From Cercospora beticola (taxonomy: Eukaryota > Ascomycota > Dothideomycetes > Mycosphaerellales > Mycosphaerellaceae), in assembly GCF_033473495.1 (NCBI RefSeq), contig NC_088941.1, positions 2,604,001 through 2,668,000 of the forward strand: a stretch of 64,000 nucleotides of DNA, in the 5' to 3' direction. Shown here one piece after another: positions 34,001-48,100 of this stretch. The notes beneath the pieces were generated by a model. It ran no database searches. It was given only the letters and a program-made list of their open reading frames with translations, and was not told the origin of the DNA. Position numbers and translations under genes: made by a program. Within the stretch, counting starts at the first letter, position 1. Every line of letters starts with the position of its first letter.

Positions 34001-36075
34001 CTCAGAACTTGGGCACGATGCGAAAAGAGAACAAGGTCCTCAAGGGCCAAGTCGAGAGCTTGGAAGGCCAGGTCAAGAGCTCGAGAGAAAAGTACAATGC
34101 TCTGGAACACCGGACGAACGATTTGCAGCGAGAGGCCAACCAGGCCGGTATCACATCCGCCAAGCTGGAACAGATGGAGGCAGACATGGCTCGCCTGCAG
34201 ACCAGCTACGAAGAGAGCACAGCGAACATGCGTCGCTTGCAAGAAGAGGAGAAGAGCCTCCGCGAGAACCTGCGTGTCACCACTCTCGAGCTCGAATCAG
34301 CCCGAGCAGCCAAGACTGCCAGCGAGAGCGAGAAGATCGGCCTGCGTCAACAACTCACAGACCTGCAAGATCAGCTCGAACTCGCCAAAAGGGCGGTGCC
34401 CGTCAGCAACGGCGAGCTCACCAACGGCGCTGCTGCCGGCGCTGCGCCTGGTCTCATCAATCTCGTCGCCTCGAAGAAGCCGAAGAGGAGAAGTGCCGGT
34501 CCTGAGACGATACAGACCGACCGTTTCAGTGGCGCTTATAATCCGCGGCCAGTCTCGATGGCGTTTGGTGCGACGGCTAGTGGGCATACACAAAACCTTT
34601 CTGGCTCCACGTTCAACCCTGGGTTGGAGAACGTGGAGATGGAGCTGGAGAACTTGCTTGCAGATGAAGATGGACTCAATGACGAGGTTACGATGGGTCT
34701 CATCAGAAACCTGAAGATCCCAGCACCTGGCAGCAGCCCACCTCCAACAGACAAGGAAGTGCTCTTCCCCGCATACCTCATCAACTTGGTCACCAGCGAG
34801 ATGTGGAACAATGGCTTCGTGAAAGAGTCTGAGCGGTTCTTGGCGAATGTCATGCAGTCCATTCAGCAAGAAGTCATGCAACATGACGGTGACGAGGCTA
34901 TCAACCCTGGTGCTTTCTGGCTGTCCAACGTGCACGAGATGCTGTCCTTTGTCTTCCTGGCAGAGGACTGGTATGAGGCACAGAAGACCGACAACTTCGA
35001 GTACGACCGTCTTCTGGAGATCGTCAAGCACGATCTTGAGAGCTTGGAGTTCAACATCTACCACACTTGGATGAAGGTCTTGAAGAAGAAGCTCCACAAG
35101 ATGATCGTGCCTGCCATTATTGAATCGCAATCGCTGCCCGGCTTCGTTACTAACGAGAACAACCGCTTCCTCGGCAAGCTGTTGCAGTCCTCGAACACCC
35201 CAGCTTACAGCATGGATAACCTGCTGAGCCTGCTGAACAACGTGTTCAAGGCTATGAAGGCATTCTACCTGGAGGACAGCATCATCACACAGACAGTCAC
35301 GGAACTGCTCCGACTTGTTGGTGTCACCGCCTTCAACGACTTGCTCATGAGGAGAAATTTCCTGTCTTGGAAGCGTGGTCTGCAGATCAACTACAACATC
35401 ACCAGGATCGAAGAATGGTGTAAGAGCCATGACATGCCTGAGGGTACTCTCCAGCTTGAGCACTTGATGCAAGCTACGAAGCTTTTGCAGCTCAAGAAGG
35501 CTACCCTGAATGATATTGAGATCATTCAGGATATTTGCTGGATGTGAGTATCATCTAACATTATCTCATCAAGCAACTGCTGACCAAATTCTAGGCTCTC
35601 ACCCAACCAGATTCAGAAACTCCTCAATCAATACCTCGTCGCCGATTACGAGCAACCAATCAACGGCGAGATCATGAAGGCCGTCGCCTCCCGAGTCACC
35701 GACCCGAAGTCCGACGTCCTTCTCCTCCAAGCCGTCGACATGGAAGACTCGGGCCCCTACGAAATCGCCGAACCTCGCGTTATCACCGCGCTCGAAACGT
35801 ACACGCCTAGTTGGCTACAGACACCGCGCCTGAAACGCTTGGCGGAGATTGTGTCGGCGCAAGCTGTTATGCAGCAGCAAATGGATGCCAACGGAATGGG
35901 GAAGGTGATCGAGGAGGATGGCATGGATTTGCATGATGGGCAGTGGCCTGTGCCGAATGGGCATTTGGGTAATGGGCATGGGATGAATGGGGTCGATAAG
36001 CATGGGCATAGTGCCACGGGCTTGGGAGTGCAGTATGATCAGGATGGATTGAGTGATGATGCGGATTACAGGTAG
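31081..36075 (+). CDS. MYO2: Class V myosin heavy chain
   Basis: Actin motor for cargo transport and polarised growth; filamentous fungi usually have one (MyoE/Myo5). Exons 31081-31233, 31291-35543, 35595-36075; introns of 57 and 51 bp; 1628 aa. Order: N-terminal SH3-like fold with GTRCWQPDAADGWVAS (1-60); motor (about 70-770) with P-loop GESGAGKT (about 176-183), switch I NDNSSRFGK, switch II DIYGFE; five to six IQ motifs (about 790-935, e.g. AAIMIQKNLRAKYYRRRY); coiled coil (about 940-1090); and the dilute/DIL cargo domain (about 1230-1520, AEDWYEAQKTDNFEYDRLL). The third exon finishes the DIL helices and adds a 50-residue Gly/His/Asp-rich tail ending DGLSDDADYR, not seen in yeast Myo2. The gene symbol follows yeast usage. 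Confidence 0.96.
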
Positions 36076-37775
36076 AATCTGGATTCGATGAGCGATCATC
36101 ATCAGCTGCTGCAACATGGGGAGGAAGACGATGAATTGGAGCTTGGAGTACATGGCTTGAGCTCTGTGGGAAGGGCAATCAGAAAGTTGCGAAGTGGAGG
36201 TGGAGGCGCAAGGAGTGGAAGTGGGTCGCTCGGTCCTGGCGGCGCCATGTATTGAGTATTTGAGTATCTGTTGGTGTTGCTGTGGAGCGTTCACACTGCT
36301 GCTGCGACCTACTTACTGTACCTTGGTAGATCGGATCCTGTTCTGTACTTTTTGGTAGAGCAAGAGCAAGGCCGAGTAAAGTACTGCCTCTTGGGAAAGG
36401 AGAGGTACTGAAACTGAATGGAAAGGCGAACCTAATTTATACTGTGAAGTCTTTTCATTGTTACATTTATATTAATGATACCTTTTCAATGTCGTCTGCT
36501 TGAGTGAATGGTGTTTAAATTCAGAGCGTGGATGCTTACAGAACCTGGAAGATAGCTCGACTGCGTAAAACTAAATTGCTTGGCTTGACCGCGTAAATTC
36601 TGACCTGACTGCATAACGCGGTCGTGCCAAGTATAACGCGGTCAGGCCAAGCATTTCGAGGTTGCGTCGAAGTCTTTCGGGTTGTCTTATTGGTAGTGCT
36701 TACGTGAACTTGGAGCTCGCTCAACCGCGTGAATTCTGACCTGACCGCGTAATTTTTAACCTGACTACATAACGCGGTCGTGCCAAGTATAACGCGGTCA
36801 GGCCAAGCGTTTCTAGGTCGAACCAGCTTTCTTCAGGTTGTCTTATTGGTGGTGCTTACGTGGACCTGGAGCTGGCTCGACCGCGTAAATTCTGACCTGA
36901 CCGCGTAAAATCTGAGCTGACTGCGTAACTGAAAAACGAGATCAGGCCAAGCATTTCGAAGTCGACTCTCTGGCGATGCGTAGAGCTGGCTCGACTGCGT
37001 GAATTCTGACCTGACCGCGTAGCTATATAACGCGGTCAGGCTATCTTATCTTCTCCCCCATCTTTCCTGGCCTCATTAGTATTTGAAGACCAATGCTTCT
37101 TGCAGACTGGAGAGTGGGACTGAGTGGACCAGCTGGTGGGCTGTCGGCTGAATCTCTGCTCCATCCACCTGCCAGCAGGTCAGATTCCTGAGTATAGAAG
37201 TTCCGGTAGCGGTGGGGTAGAACTATAACAGCGTTGGTCTGGTCCGGAAATGGGCGGATACGGGGTTTGCTTGGTATGGCGCCGGAGGAGAGCTACAGAG
37301 CTTGGTTTTGTTGTGGTCCCTGTTCTGCAGAATTGGAATGCATCACTTTGCACTTCTTTTGCTTCTCGCATCGAAGGTGCTTGAGGTGTGTCGTTGAGAA
37401 GTTCCAAGGTCAATATCGAAGACAGAGGGCTAGATAGCCTTCCTACGTATGTATGTCGTTCGTGCTAGATTTGGAATTGCGGATAGTAGAGGGGCGGGAA
37501 GTTTAAGTTTGAGGCCGCAATCCGATGCTTTGCGTGTGAGGCGCAGATTGATTCAAGTTGTGGTAGAAAGACAGAGAACCAAGAAAATGTAGTGAAATAT
37601 TTCTGCGCTTCCTGCTTGTGGCAGTGTTGTGGACGGTAGTCCCCAGGTATGTGGGTACCTGCCATTTATTCTGTCAGTGCATGTATTTTTTTTGATCTTA
37701 TATCACCTTCATCTCCTCATTGTATTCGCACTTTGGTCCCGCGCAAGTACAACTCGCATTTGATCATACTGCGCC
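36076..37775. other. Intergenic region with repeat block
   Basis: 1.7 kb between myosin V and the triple-PPxY gene. It contains the tandem repeat described separately (36534-37050). Outside the repeat I see no gene. Confidence 0.5.
36534..37050. repeat. Tandem repeat of ~156-164 bp units rich in inverted repeats
   Basis: Three units begin at GCTTAC at 36534, 36698 and 36854 (periods 164 and 156), with a degraded partial unit to about 37050. Each holds short elements CTGACCGCGTAA and the reverse form ATAACGCGGTCAGG in several copies. In unit 1 the arms at 36578-36596 (GCTTGGCTTGACCGCGTAA) and 36633-36652 are near-perfect inverted complements and could form a hairpin. Units also share TTGTCTTATTGGT and TTCTGACCTGAC. 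No open frame spans the block. It could be a minisatellite, a degraded MITE-type element or a regulatory array; the sequence alone does not decide. Confidence 0.8.
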
Positions 37776-38603
37776 ATGTCTTCGGCCGCGAGAGACGAAC
37801 AGCCAAGCGAGGAGAGCGTGATGCGACGAGGACCGGCAGATGACGAGGGTGCAGGCGTTAGAGAAGGAGGAGCACGGCTCAATTTCTTCGTTGCTCGATC
37901 CGAGTCGGAGCGGGATGAGCGGTCGGCGCGCTCTGTTTTCGATGCCTTAGCGACTTTGTACGATGATCATGATTCGGTGTACAGCCACGGCGACGCCGAT
38001 ATCAATCCAGCAGTACATCGCCAGGCAGAAGAGCCACTTCAGCACGCGCACAACGTGCGACGGACCTTTTCATCCGATTCCCTACTGGATGAGCCGCCTC
38101 CTGTGTATACTCACCGCGCCCGAGCAGATGAGATCGCGGGCTTCCCGCCCGAGTATCAACCTCCACCAGCTTACGAGCGCGAAGAAGGGGCAGGATCTGG
38201 ACTTGTGATGCCGCCACCGCCAGCAAGCAGGGTGGATTTCACATATTTCGCAGCGTCGCGCAGACAAGCTTTGGATTTCGATGATGGCCAACCTGATAGA
38301 TCCTTCCCTCTCCGGGGTACAAGGGGTCGGGCTTCTTCGTTGGCGAGCGAGAGGGCAATTCTTCCATCTTTCTTCGACGGTCATGACGGCGATTCGTTCG
38401 TGACCGAAGAGTCCTTGGAGGCTGGAAGCGAGGAACGAGTTGAGAATGCTTCTATCTGGAAACGGATCTGGGGCGATTTCTGCCAGGCTGTACAGACACC
38501 ACGGCCTCGGAAGCAACACTCGTGTCACTCTCTGCTTGGATGGGTAGTGCTTACGGCCCTGGTCTTGATGGCATTCTGTGGCATCGTTGTGAAGACTACG
38601 TGA
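37776..38603 (+). CDS. Tail-anchored protein with three PPxY motifs
   Basis: Single exon, 275 aa. The N-terminal 250 residues are hydrophilic, acidic and low in predicted structure; the last 24 (SLLGWVVLTALVLMAFCGIV, then VKTT) form one hydrophobic segment with almost no residues after it, the pattern of a tail-anchored membrane protein facing the cytosol. Three PPxY motifs cluster at 108-111 (PPVY), 124-127 (PPEY) and 130-133 (PPAY). PPxY motifs bind the WW domains of Rsp5/Nedd4 ubiquitin ligases, so an Rsp5 adaptor role is a reasonable inference. I do not recognise the family by name. The ATG at 37776 is the first in frame. Confidence 0.75.
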   Translation: MSSAARDEQPSEESVMRRGPADDEGAGVREGGARLNFFVARSESERDERSARSVFDALATLYDDHDSVYSHGDADINPAVHRQAEEPLQHAHNVRRTFSSDSLLDEPPPVYTHRARADEIAGFPPEYQPPPAYEREEGAGSGLVMPPPPASRVDFTYFAASRRQALDFDDGQPDRSFPLRGTRGRASSLASERAILPSFFDGHDGDSFVTEESLEAGSEERVENASIWKRIWGDFCQAVQTPRPRKQHSCHSLLGWVVLTALVLMAFCGIVVKTT

Positions 38604-39392
38604 AAGCTCGTTGCACGGTTCCCCAGAGATATGATTGGGAACATGTAGGTGCCTACCGCGGTGGAAAGCTGAAGATGGGATATGCAACGGCCGAGAAGAA
38701 CCGATAAAGAGATTGGTCGAATCGTCTTCTCGGACCTTTCTGGGAGAGCTTAGCTGAGCGAGTCATCGTGCGCAGTGGCTCCCTCCATCTTTCCTCTTAC
38801 TTACTATAACCACCGCTGCTTATACAACACCCCGGCTACTGGAGCGGATGTGCGAAAAAGGTGAAAGCTGGCGTGCTGAAGAAGGAGCACAGGGCTGTGC
38901 GAGCCAGTAGATCCGAGCCTGGCAGCTTTCATGGCGTTGTGACTTTTCTCGGGGAGCTGGTGAGGAGAGCAATGAAGAGGTCAGGATCCATGGGATCTGG
39001 CCTTAAGTTAGCGGTGGCTGCAATGCGGCTGAATCTGTTCCAAAGGAGGTGGCGGCGATGTTTTGTGCTGGGCCACAGCTGAGTAGGAAAGACGCGAATC
39101 GTGTCGTGGAATTTGTTCTACACATCAGAATATGCCATCAATAGTAGCTCTTCGAATCGAAAACTCCATCGTAATGTACAACTGAAAGTAGGCGTGAAGT
39201 GTAAAAGATTGGGTGAAGTGAAGCTGGCTGATGCATGATCCTTGCAGCGTCGATCATCATCCCTCGATAGTGCCAATGTGCCGAAGCCCTTCTCCTGCAT
39301 CGCTTCGTTTCATGTGAATGAGTGCCCCATCCTCCCCAGACCACACGCGATTGCTACAGCCTATCCTACCCATATCAATGCGCCCGTAGGAC
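38604..39392. other. Intergenic region
   Basis: 789 bp with no supported gene; short frames near 38860-39080 lack motifs. Confidence 0.5.
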
Positions 39393-40442
39393 ATGGACAC
39401 TCTGCACAAGATCGCCGGCGTGACTGAGGCACAGCGCTCCGACGCCTCGTCTCCTCCGCCCGCCCCCAACGTCGTCAACCTCCAGAGCAACAAGAGCACC
39501 ACCACGCTACCGCCTCCTCCGCCGCCCAAAGACGATGCGAGAAGCGACCGACGAGCCTCCGTACCATTGAAGCGGCGACAATCGCAAAAGTCGTTCCGCT
39601 CTGCCAAATCCGCCCGATCGAATCGCTCCAAAGTCAGTAAATCTACTAAATCGCGAAATGCTTCGCGGACGAGTCTAGGACTGCGCGATGGGGAAGTGCC
39701 CCCGCCGCCGAAACTCACCACGACCGAACGAAATCTGTACGGGGATCTAGCCGCGCAGCCAGTAGTGCCACCTTCAACTGCAAGCAGAGCCGCGAGTATA
39801 CATAGTTCGAGGCGAGCGCGACGAGACGAGACACAAGGAGACGGCGCAGAGAGCGACCTGGAGGAAGAAGACGACGAGTTCGAATGGGGACCACAACACC
39901 CTTGCTTCCCTCATCCCAATGCCCACTGCTCGCCTCAGAGCCAGGAACATGAGGAGACAAGGGTGATACGAGTGAAGAGGGACTACCTCATCGCTGGAGA
40001 TCTGTACCCGCAGTTCGCGAATCTGTATCCTGAGATTCTAGACCCGCTGGTCACGGATGACGAATTCAGAGATCTGATCCTCCACATCAATGCGATATTA
40101 CTGAAAGCGTTCAGTCCGTACACATTCCGCGCGTGGGCAGATGCGATACTCGGTGTCGCGACGGGGTATTTCTGGGATGATCTGGGCTTCACGGGTGCAA
40201 AAGCTGGTGAGAAGTTGCTCGAAGGTTGGATCGCGATGTGGAATGAAGAGAGGCAGAAGGAGGGGCGACAAGTGAAGCTCATTGGACCGAGGACAACGGG
40301 CTTTATGTCGCTGGATTTTGTCATACCTGATCCTGGCATTGACATTGCTGCCGAGAGCGACGATGAGGAAGAAGGAGAAGGAGACCGAGATGCCGTTGCA
40401 GGCGAGCAGAAAATTGGCATTCAAGCAGCATTACAGACATAG
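39393..40442 (+). CDS. ERF4/Golgin-A7 domain protein (Ras palmitoylation subunit-like)
   Basis: Single exon, 349 aa. The N-terminal 190 residues are Ser/Pro/Arg-rich and disordered (a run of six Pro near 40; repeated KS/RS). The conserved C-terminal domain (about 193-310) reads VIRVKRDYLIAGDLYPQFAN, PEILDPLVTDDEF, HINAILLKAFSPYTFRAWAD and ILGVATGYFWDDLGFTGAKA, the pattern of the Golgin-subfamily-A7/Erf4 family. In yeast Erf4/Shr5 is the non-catalytic partner of the Erf2 DHHC palmitoyltransferase that lipidates Ras at the ER. An acidic tail follows. The Erf2-like partner is not in this window. Confidence 0.85.
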   Translation: MDTLHKIAGVTEAQRSDASSPPPAPNVVNLQSNKSTTTLPPPPPPKDDARSDRRASVPLKRRQSQKSFRSAKSARSNRSKVSKSTKSRNASRTSLGLRDGEVPPPPKLTTTERNLYGDLAAQPVVPPSTASRAASIHSSRRARRDETQGDGAESDLEEEDDEFEWGPQHPCFPHPNAHCSPQSQEHEETRVIRVKRDYLIAGDLYPQFANLYPEILDPLVTDDEFRDLILHINAILLKAFSPYTFRAWADAILGVATGYFWDDLGFTGAKAGEKLLEGWIAMWNEERQKEGRQVKLIGPRTTGFMSLDFVIPDPGIDIAAESDDEEEGEGDRDAVAGEQKIGIQAALQT

Positions 40443-41100
40443 TATGTCTATCGGAGGGTCACAAGGAATGGCATACGGTATCGCATCACATGGCGATTCT
40501 CGGCCAGGCCATCGTTAATGCGGGCTGCCAGTGGGTATGTTTTTGAGCGCGGCGTTTCAAGGATTGGAGCATAATTGAAGATACCAGAGACTGGAAGACG
40601 GAGGTTCTTCCCTTGTTGGAGCGGGAATTCACAGCTTGTATAATGCCACAGGATAATATGTTGTACAGTATCTACATAATGCATGCGGCATTGTTGCTGC
40701 TTAATCGCCGGAACCTGTTCACTCTCAGTCCTCTTCTCAAGGAACTGGTCGAAAATACTTGCAGCTCGTCAGGTGTAGCAGTATGTGGCCGGCCATTACT
40801 ATGGGCTGTTCTTCCGATGCGGCGTAGAAACAACGCGTCTTGGGATTGACTTCGCACCGGCCTCGGCTGCACACGCGAACGACGCCATCGTCAACAGCCA
40901 AGGATCAGCTCCACCACTTCATCCACGAAGGATCAGGCAGCTGTGGCAGTGTTCAGATCAATGTCAGCCCACTTGGACCACGCCTCAAGCTCTCAACACA
41001 TACCCATAGTACTGCTGATCCAAAACCCTCAACAACTGCACAAGCACAAATTCACAGAAGCCTCATCAACAGCCTCATCAAGAACAGTGACAGCCCCACA
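40443..41100. other. Intergenic region
   Basis: 658 bp with no gene seen; A/C-rich leader (CAACA, CTCATCAA repeats) just before the next ATG. Confidence 0.5.
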
Positions 41101-42120
41101 ATGGCAATAACGACAGACACAAAACCAGACCGCATCCCAGACGACAACCTCTCGCGGGCTCCCTCAACACCTCGCTCCTCTCTTTCAAGCATAGACTCCG
41201 ACGACAAACTCCCTCCACCCTACCACGAAGTCGCAGGAAAAGAGAACTCCGTCCCAGCCTACTCTCGCGACGAACATGGGAATGAGATCATTCGCTTCCC
41301 CAGTCGTTTCAATCTTTATCACAAAAAGCTCTCCTGGCGAAAAACAACCTGGATCCTCGGCGAACATTACAATCAACCACTGTTTTCTATTGTTTTAGTT
41401 TCTGGTTGGAAAGGCACGAAATTCATTCTTCATCGAGGGGATATTACCTCCTCCTCTTTGAAAGACCCCTCTTCTTCGTCGGATGGAGAGAATACGGTCT
41501 TGGCAGAGATTGGGAGTAAAAGATACATGTCGATTCATAACATGATTTCTTTACCGAAACATAATGTTTTGGAAGAATTACATACGAAGTTCTCGTTTCA
41601 GAGTCCGAGTTATAGTTTTTCGGCGCCGGTGAAGAAGGCGGGAGGGGAGAAGGTGGTGCAGGAGAGGTTTGTGTGGAGGCAGAGTCATGGGCAGGAGGTG
41701 AAGCATGTTTCGAAGAATAAATATGTGTGGGGGTGGAAACTTGTGAGGTTGGATTCGGAGACGGGTGGGGGTTCTGTTGGTGATGCTGGGGAGGAAGCGG
41801 ATCCTACCATCGTGCGTTCGCGTAACAGTGGAGAAGGCTCGAGTAAAGGTGGAGGTAAGAGATATGAGAGAGATCTGGGAGAGAGTTCGGATGGGAAGGA
41901 GGTTGTGGCTGTGTGGGCTGATAATATGAAGTGGAGTAAGAACAAGTTGGTCAAGTTTGAGTTCTTGGGCGCGGGGAGAACGGGAGAGTTGGGAGAGGTT
42001 GTTGAGATTATGGCTGTGTCGAGCGGGATGAGGATTTGGCAGATCTTGAGGGCTGGGTCGAGTGGTGGCGCTGTGGAGGCTGCCGCGAGTGCTGCCATTT
42101 CTGCGGGCACTGGAAGTTGA
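41101..42120 (+). CDS. Conserved fungal protein of unknown function with PPxY motif
   Basis: Single exon, 339 aa, starting MAITTDTKPDRIPDD; in-frame sequence upstream lacks a better start. An N-terminal Ser-rich stretch contains LPPPYHE (a PPxY motif near residue 39). Then follows a compact domain of beta-strand character with NLYHKKLSWRKTTWILGEHY, PLFSIVLVSGWKGTKFILHR and RFVWRQSHG...KYVWGWKLVRLD, which may be a lipocalin- or tubby-like barrel; I cannot assign it to a named family. No signal peptide; the C-terminus is Ala/Gly-rich. The coding strand changes from C/A-rich to strongly G-rich at about 41450. Confidence 0.7.
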   Translation: MAITTDTKPDRIPDDNLSRAPSTPRSSLSSIDSDDKLPPPYHEVAGKENSVPAYSRDEHGNEIIRFPSRFNLYHKKLSWRKTTWILGEHYNQPLFSIVLVSGWKGTKFILHRGDITSSSLKDPSSSSDGENTVLAEIGSKRYMSIHNMISLPKHNVLEELHTKFSFQSPSYSFSAPVKKAGGEKVVQERFVWRQSHGQEVKHVSKNKYVWGWKLVRLDSETGGGSVGDAGEEADPTIVRSRNSGEGSSKGGGKRYERDLGESSDGKEVVAVWADNMKWSKNKLVKFEFLGAGRTGELGEVVEIMAVSSGMRIWQILRAGSSGGAVEAAASAAISAGTGS

Positions 42121-45149
<3,029 letters not shown>

Positions 45150-48100
45150 GTAGGTGGATTGATGGTGAGTTGGGAGTTGTGATGGAAGAGGAGGATGGGT
45201 GGTGTTATTTGGAGTTTGGCGGAGGGGTTTGTGGGGATGAACCTGACGACAGCACTACGAGGATTGGAGGCTTTTGATGAGGGAATGGCGTTTGGAAATG
45301 GGCATTTTTGGGAGCATAGCATAGCGAGTATGACCTGTGCGTGGCTACCGGGGAATAGATATATGATCAACGACCTGTTTTTGACTCTATGCTTTCATTG
45401 CATGCCAACACGTAACAGCCTTTGAAATGTAGGAGCGTCGACCTGTAGAAGTCCTGGAACCGGAAATTATCGTCGATCGTGGATACCCAGGTCTGACTTT
45501 CTACGAAAAAGTATCTCGTACTTGCTGCTCCTGTGGGTTACAGCTTCGCCAGGGCTTGGGACTTCTGGTAGAGCCTGCCTTGCTGCTTTTCGTCGCTTGA
45601 CGTACGAGCTTGGTCAAGCTGGCAGCCACGCACTGTCCAAAACTTCCTTCGCGCAGTGGAGGCACCTTCTCGACGCATATGTAGGCCATGCTGCTAGACG
45701 CAGAACGAATCGGTGTGATTTATGTCATTTGTAGGGCTTGCCCGATACTGAACGCTCTGTAAAGAGAAGTGCTGATCTTGTTTTGAACGCCCTGGCTTCA
45801 CGATTGAACGCTGGGTACGTGAATGTAGCCGCTCGCAATATCGAAGTACGTGCTCTGCACTTGCTTGCTGATCGAGGTTCGTTCCTGTAGAAATATGTCA
45901 GCAGCCGTGCTGAGAGCGTCGTCCTTACCTGTATGCCCCCCGTTGTCATGTAAACAGGAGGCTGTGCTGTGCCCTTTCTCATCAAGTATGTGCCATCCCA
46001 CCCATCTTCGTTTCGTTCGATTCGCATCTTCCCTCCATCTCTACACGCTGCGATCCACCAGCCCTGGCTTCTCCAACGACCCAGCACCGAGGCTTCGACG
46101 CCATCTCCAATAACAAGCAGTGTAATCTTTTCTCCTGGCCTCAGAGTTCCTTTGGCAGACAGATGCTAACAAACGCCAGTTTCCCGACGCTTGATAGTCC
46201 CGCTCGTTCTCATCAGCGACCAGGAGGTCTGAGCCACGCTGGCTCGCCATCACTACGATCCGACCCCAAATGGACAACAGGAAGACACGCTATCAATCTG
46301 TCCATAAGCCAAAGACCCCCACATGGTCTCTTTGCTTTTTAAGATGAGTCGCCCAACCCAATGGACAGCCGCCTGGGAAGAACCCCTCCTGTCCCTCTCC
46401 ATGGACTTGAGGGCATCAGGCTGTCCAAGAACGAAAGGCCGTGTCGTTTCCGATGCGACCATGGCCTGTCTAACAGCCCGTGCCAGTGGTCGCGGACGAA
46501 CGGCCGACATAGGCGACTCATTCAGCGTAAGCTGATTTTTTCTGCAGGTGATGGAGTGCCACTGCGTCGAATGACCTCCTTCAACGACACATCACGACCC
46601 CAACCAAGTCGAAAGCCGTTGCATATGCGGTGCGCGACTCTCCGCATTATCGATCCACCATGCCATCCAGCTTGCAACCACCCAGCGAACTCAAGAGTCG
46701 GCTGCGCAGAGGTTCCGATTCAACATCCATGTGCGGAGCAACATCACCTGGCGACACATCACGACGTTCCCAGTCGAAAGCCACACAAGTCTGTCGCCCC
46801 CTCCACGGATATCGAAGGTCATGGTGCGTTGCCTGCTCCAAGGACCCTTTCAGAATGCAGCGCAGTTCTTCCAGTGTCCTCTTCGCCGACGGTAGACACC
46901 AGAGCCCCTGGCCGATCTTCGAACAACACATCACGACGTTCCAAGCCGACAGTCGTTCTGCAGACCCGGAAACCGACCCACTCGGCTGCATCGGAGGCAA
47001 CAGCAAGTTTGCTGAGCATACGAAGGCAGGTGTAGATATATGTCCTGACAACACTTCATGGTTTTCTGAGCTTCGGCGTTGATGAAATACCACACATGGG
47101 AATATCCTTCTACACCTGCGTGGGTGGTCAGTTGGCACAGCGGCTGACCCCTGCACAGATTCCTCTTCTCCTTCGACGAAGCTTGACCAAGTCCAGGTCA
47201 CCGACTCCGAGATGGCACATCACGATCTTCCCGACCGACAGCCATCTCTGCCCGCTCAACCGTCAGCCACCAACGGAACCACGCGCAACCAGCTCTTGGC
47301 GGTCGTGTCGCAGCCATCGGCAGACTTCCGCGGTATCGCGAGGAACGGGGAGGCAATGAAAGAGCAAAGACTCCGATCTGAGCGATCTGCACCGCACCAC
47401 CGGCCGATGGAGGAAAGTTGGAAACCCCGCACAATGAAGGTACCTGTGTCGCCAAATTCGTCGGAGTTGTGGTAGATCAGGTCGATGGCGAGTCGATGGT
47501 CCGAGATTGTGCGAAGGAGGTAGCTCGTGAATGCCAGCCTGCTGGTTTGACAGTGCGGTAGACCTCGTATGAAATCACTCCCGCGAGGTCGTGATAACAT
47601 CTTGCGCTCCAACGTGATAGGAAGACTGCCAGCACCAATAAATCTTTGCAGAATGTAGAAAAGAAGAATGTGGAAAGAATTAATAGAGAAGGCGCGGGCG
47701 GGTGGTGGACGGGAAGCTACCGTGGTTTTGGACTTGCCAGGCCATGTCTTCAACCAATTCGACTGCCAGCAGTTTTGCTGACTTCCACCTACTTTTGAGG
47801 CAGCAAGCCGCAATTACCGCTCTTACTGTATGAACAGCGACAGTGTCGTATCACAAGGTCTCTGACAGACACTGCCGGGCCAAGCCGAAACGACCAGCAC
47901 ATTTGCGGAGACGGCAGCGTCGCGCAGTCGTCCAGGCATCGGCCAGCATCTTCAACATTGCTGCATTCCTGTTAACGGGAAAGATTTCTTTCCTGCTCAG
48001 GTAGACTGGCTCATCGCAAGCCTGGTGTCTGAACGCGTCGTTGACGTTGGCAGTCGCGTCAACTTGGGCTTGATCCTGCGCCATCGTCAGTGCGATGGTA

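Noticed and set aside
34297..35472. Long open frame (391 codons) on the minus strand inside the myosin V gene
   Set aside because: It lies opposite the conserved coiled-coil and DIL coding sequence, has no family motif, and arises from biased codon use on the coding strand.
46361..47035. Plus-strand frame of 224 codons in the gene-poor region
   Set aside because: ATG start, but composition and lack of any motif give no support; kept only as part of the repeat observation.
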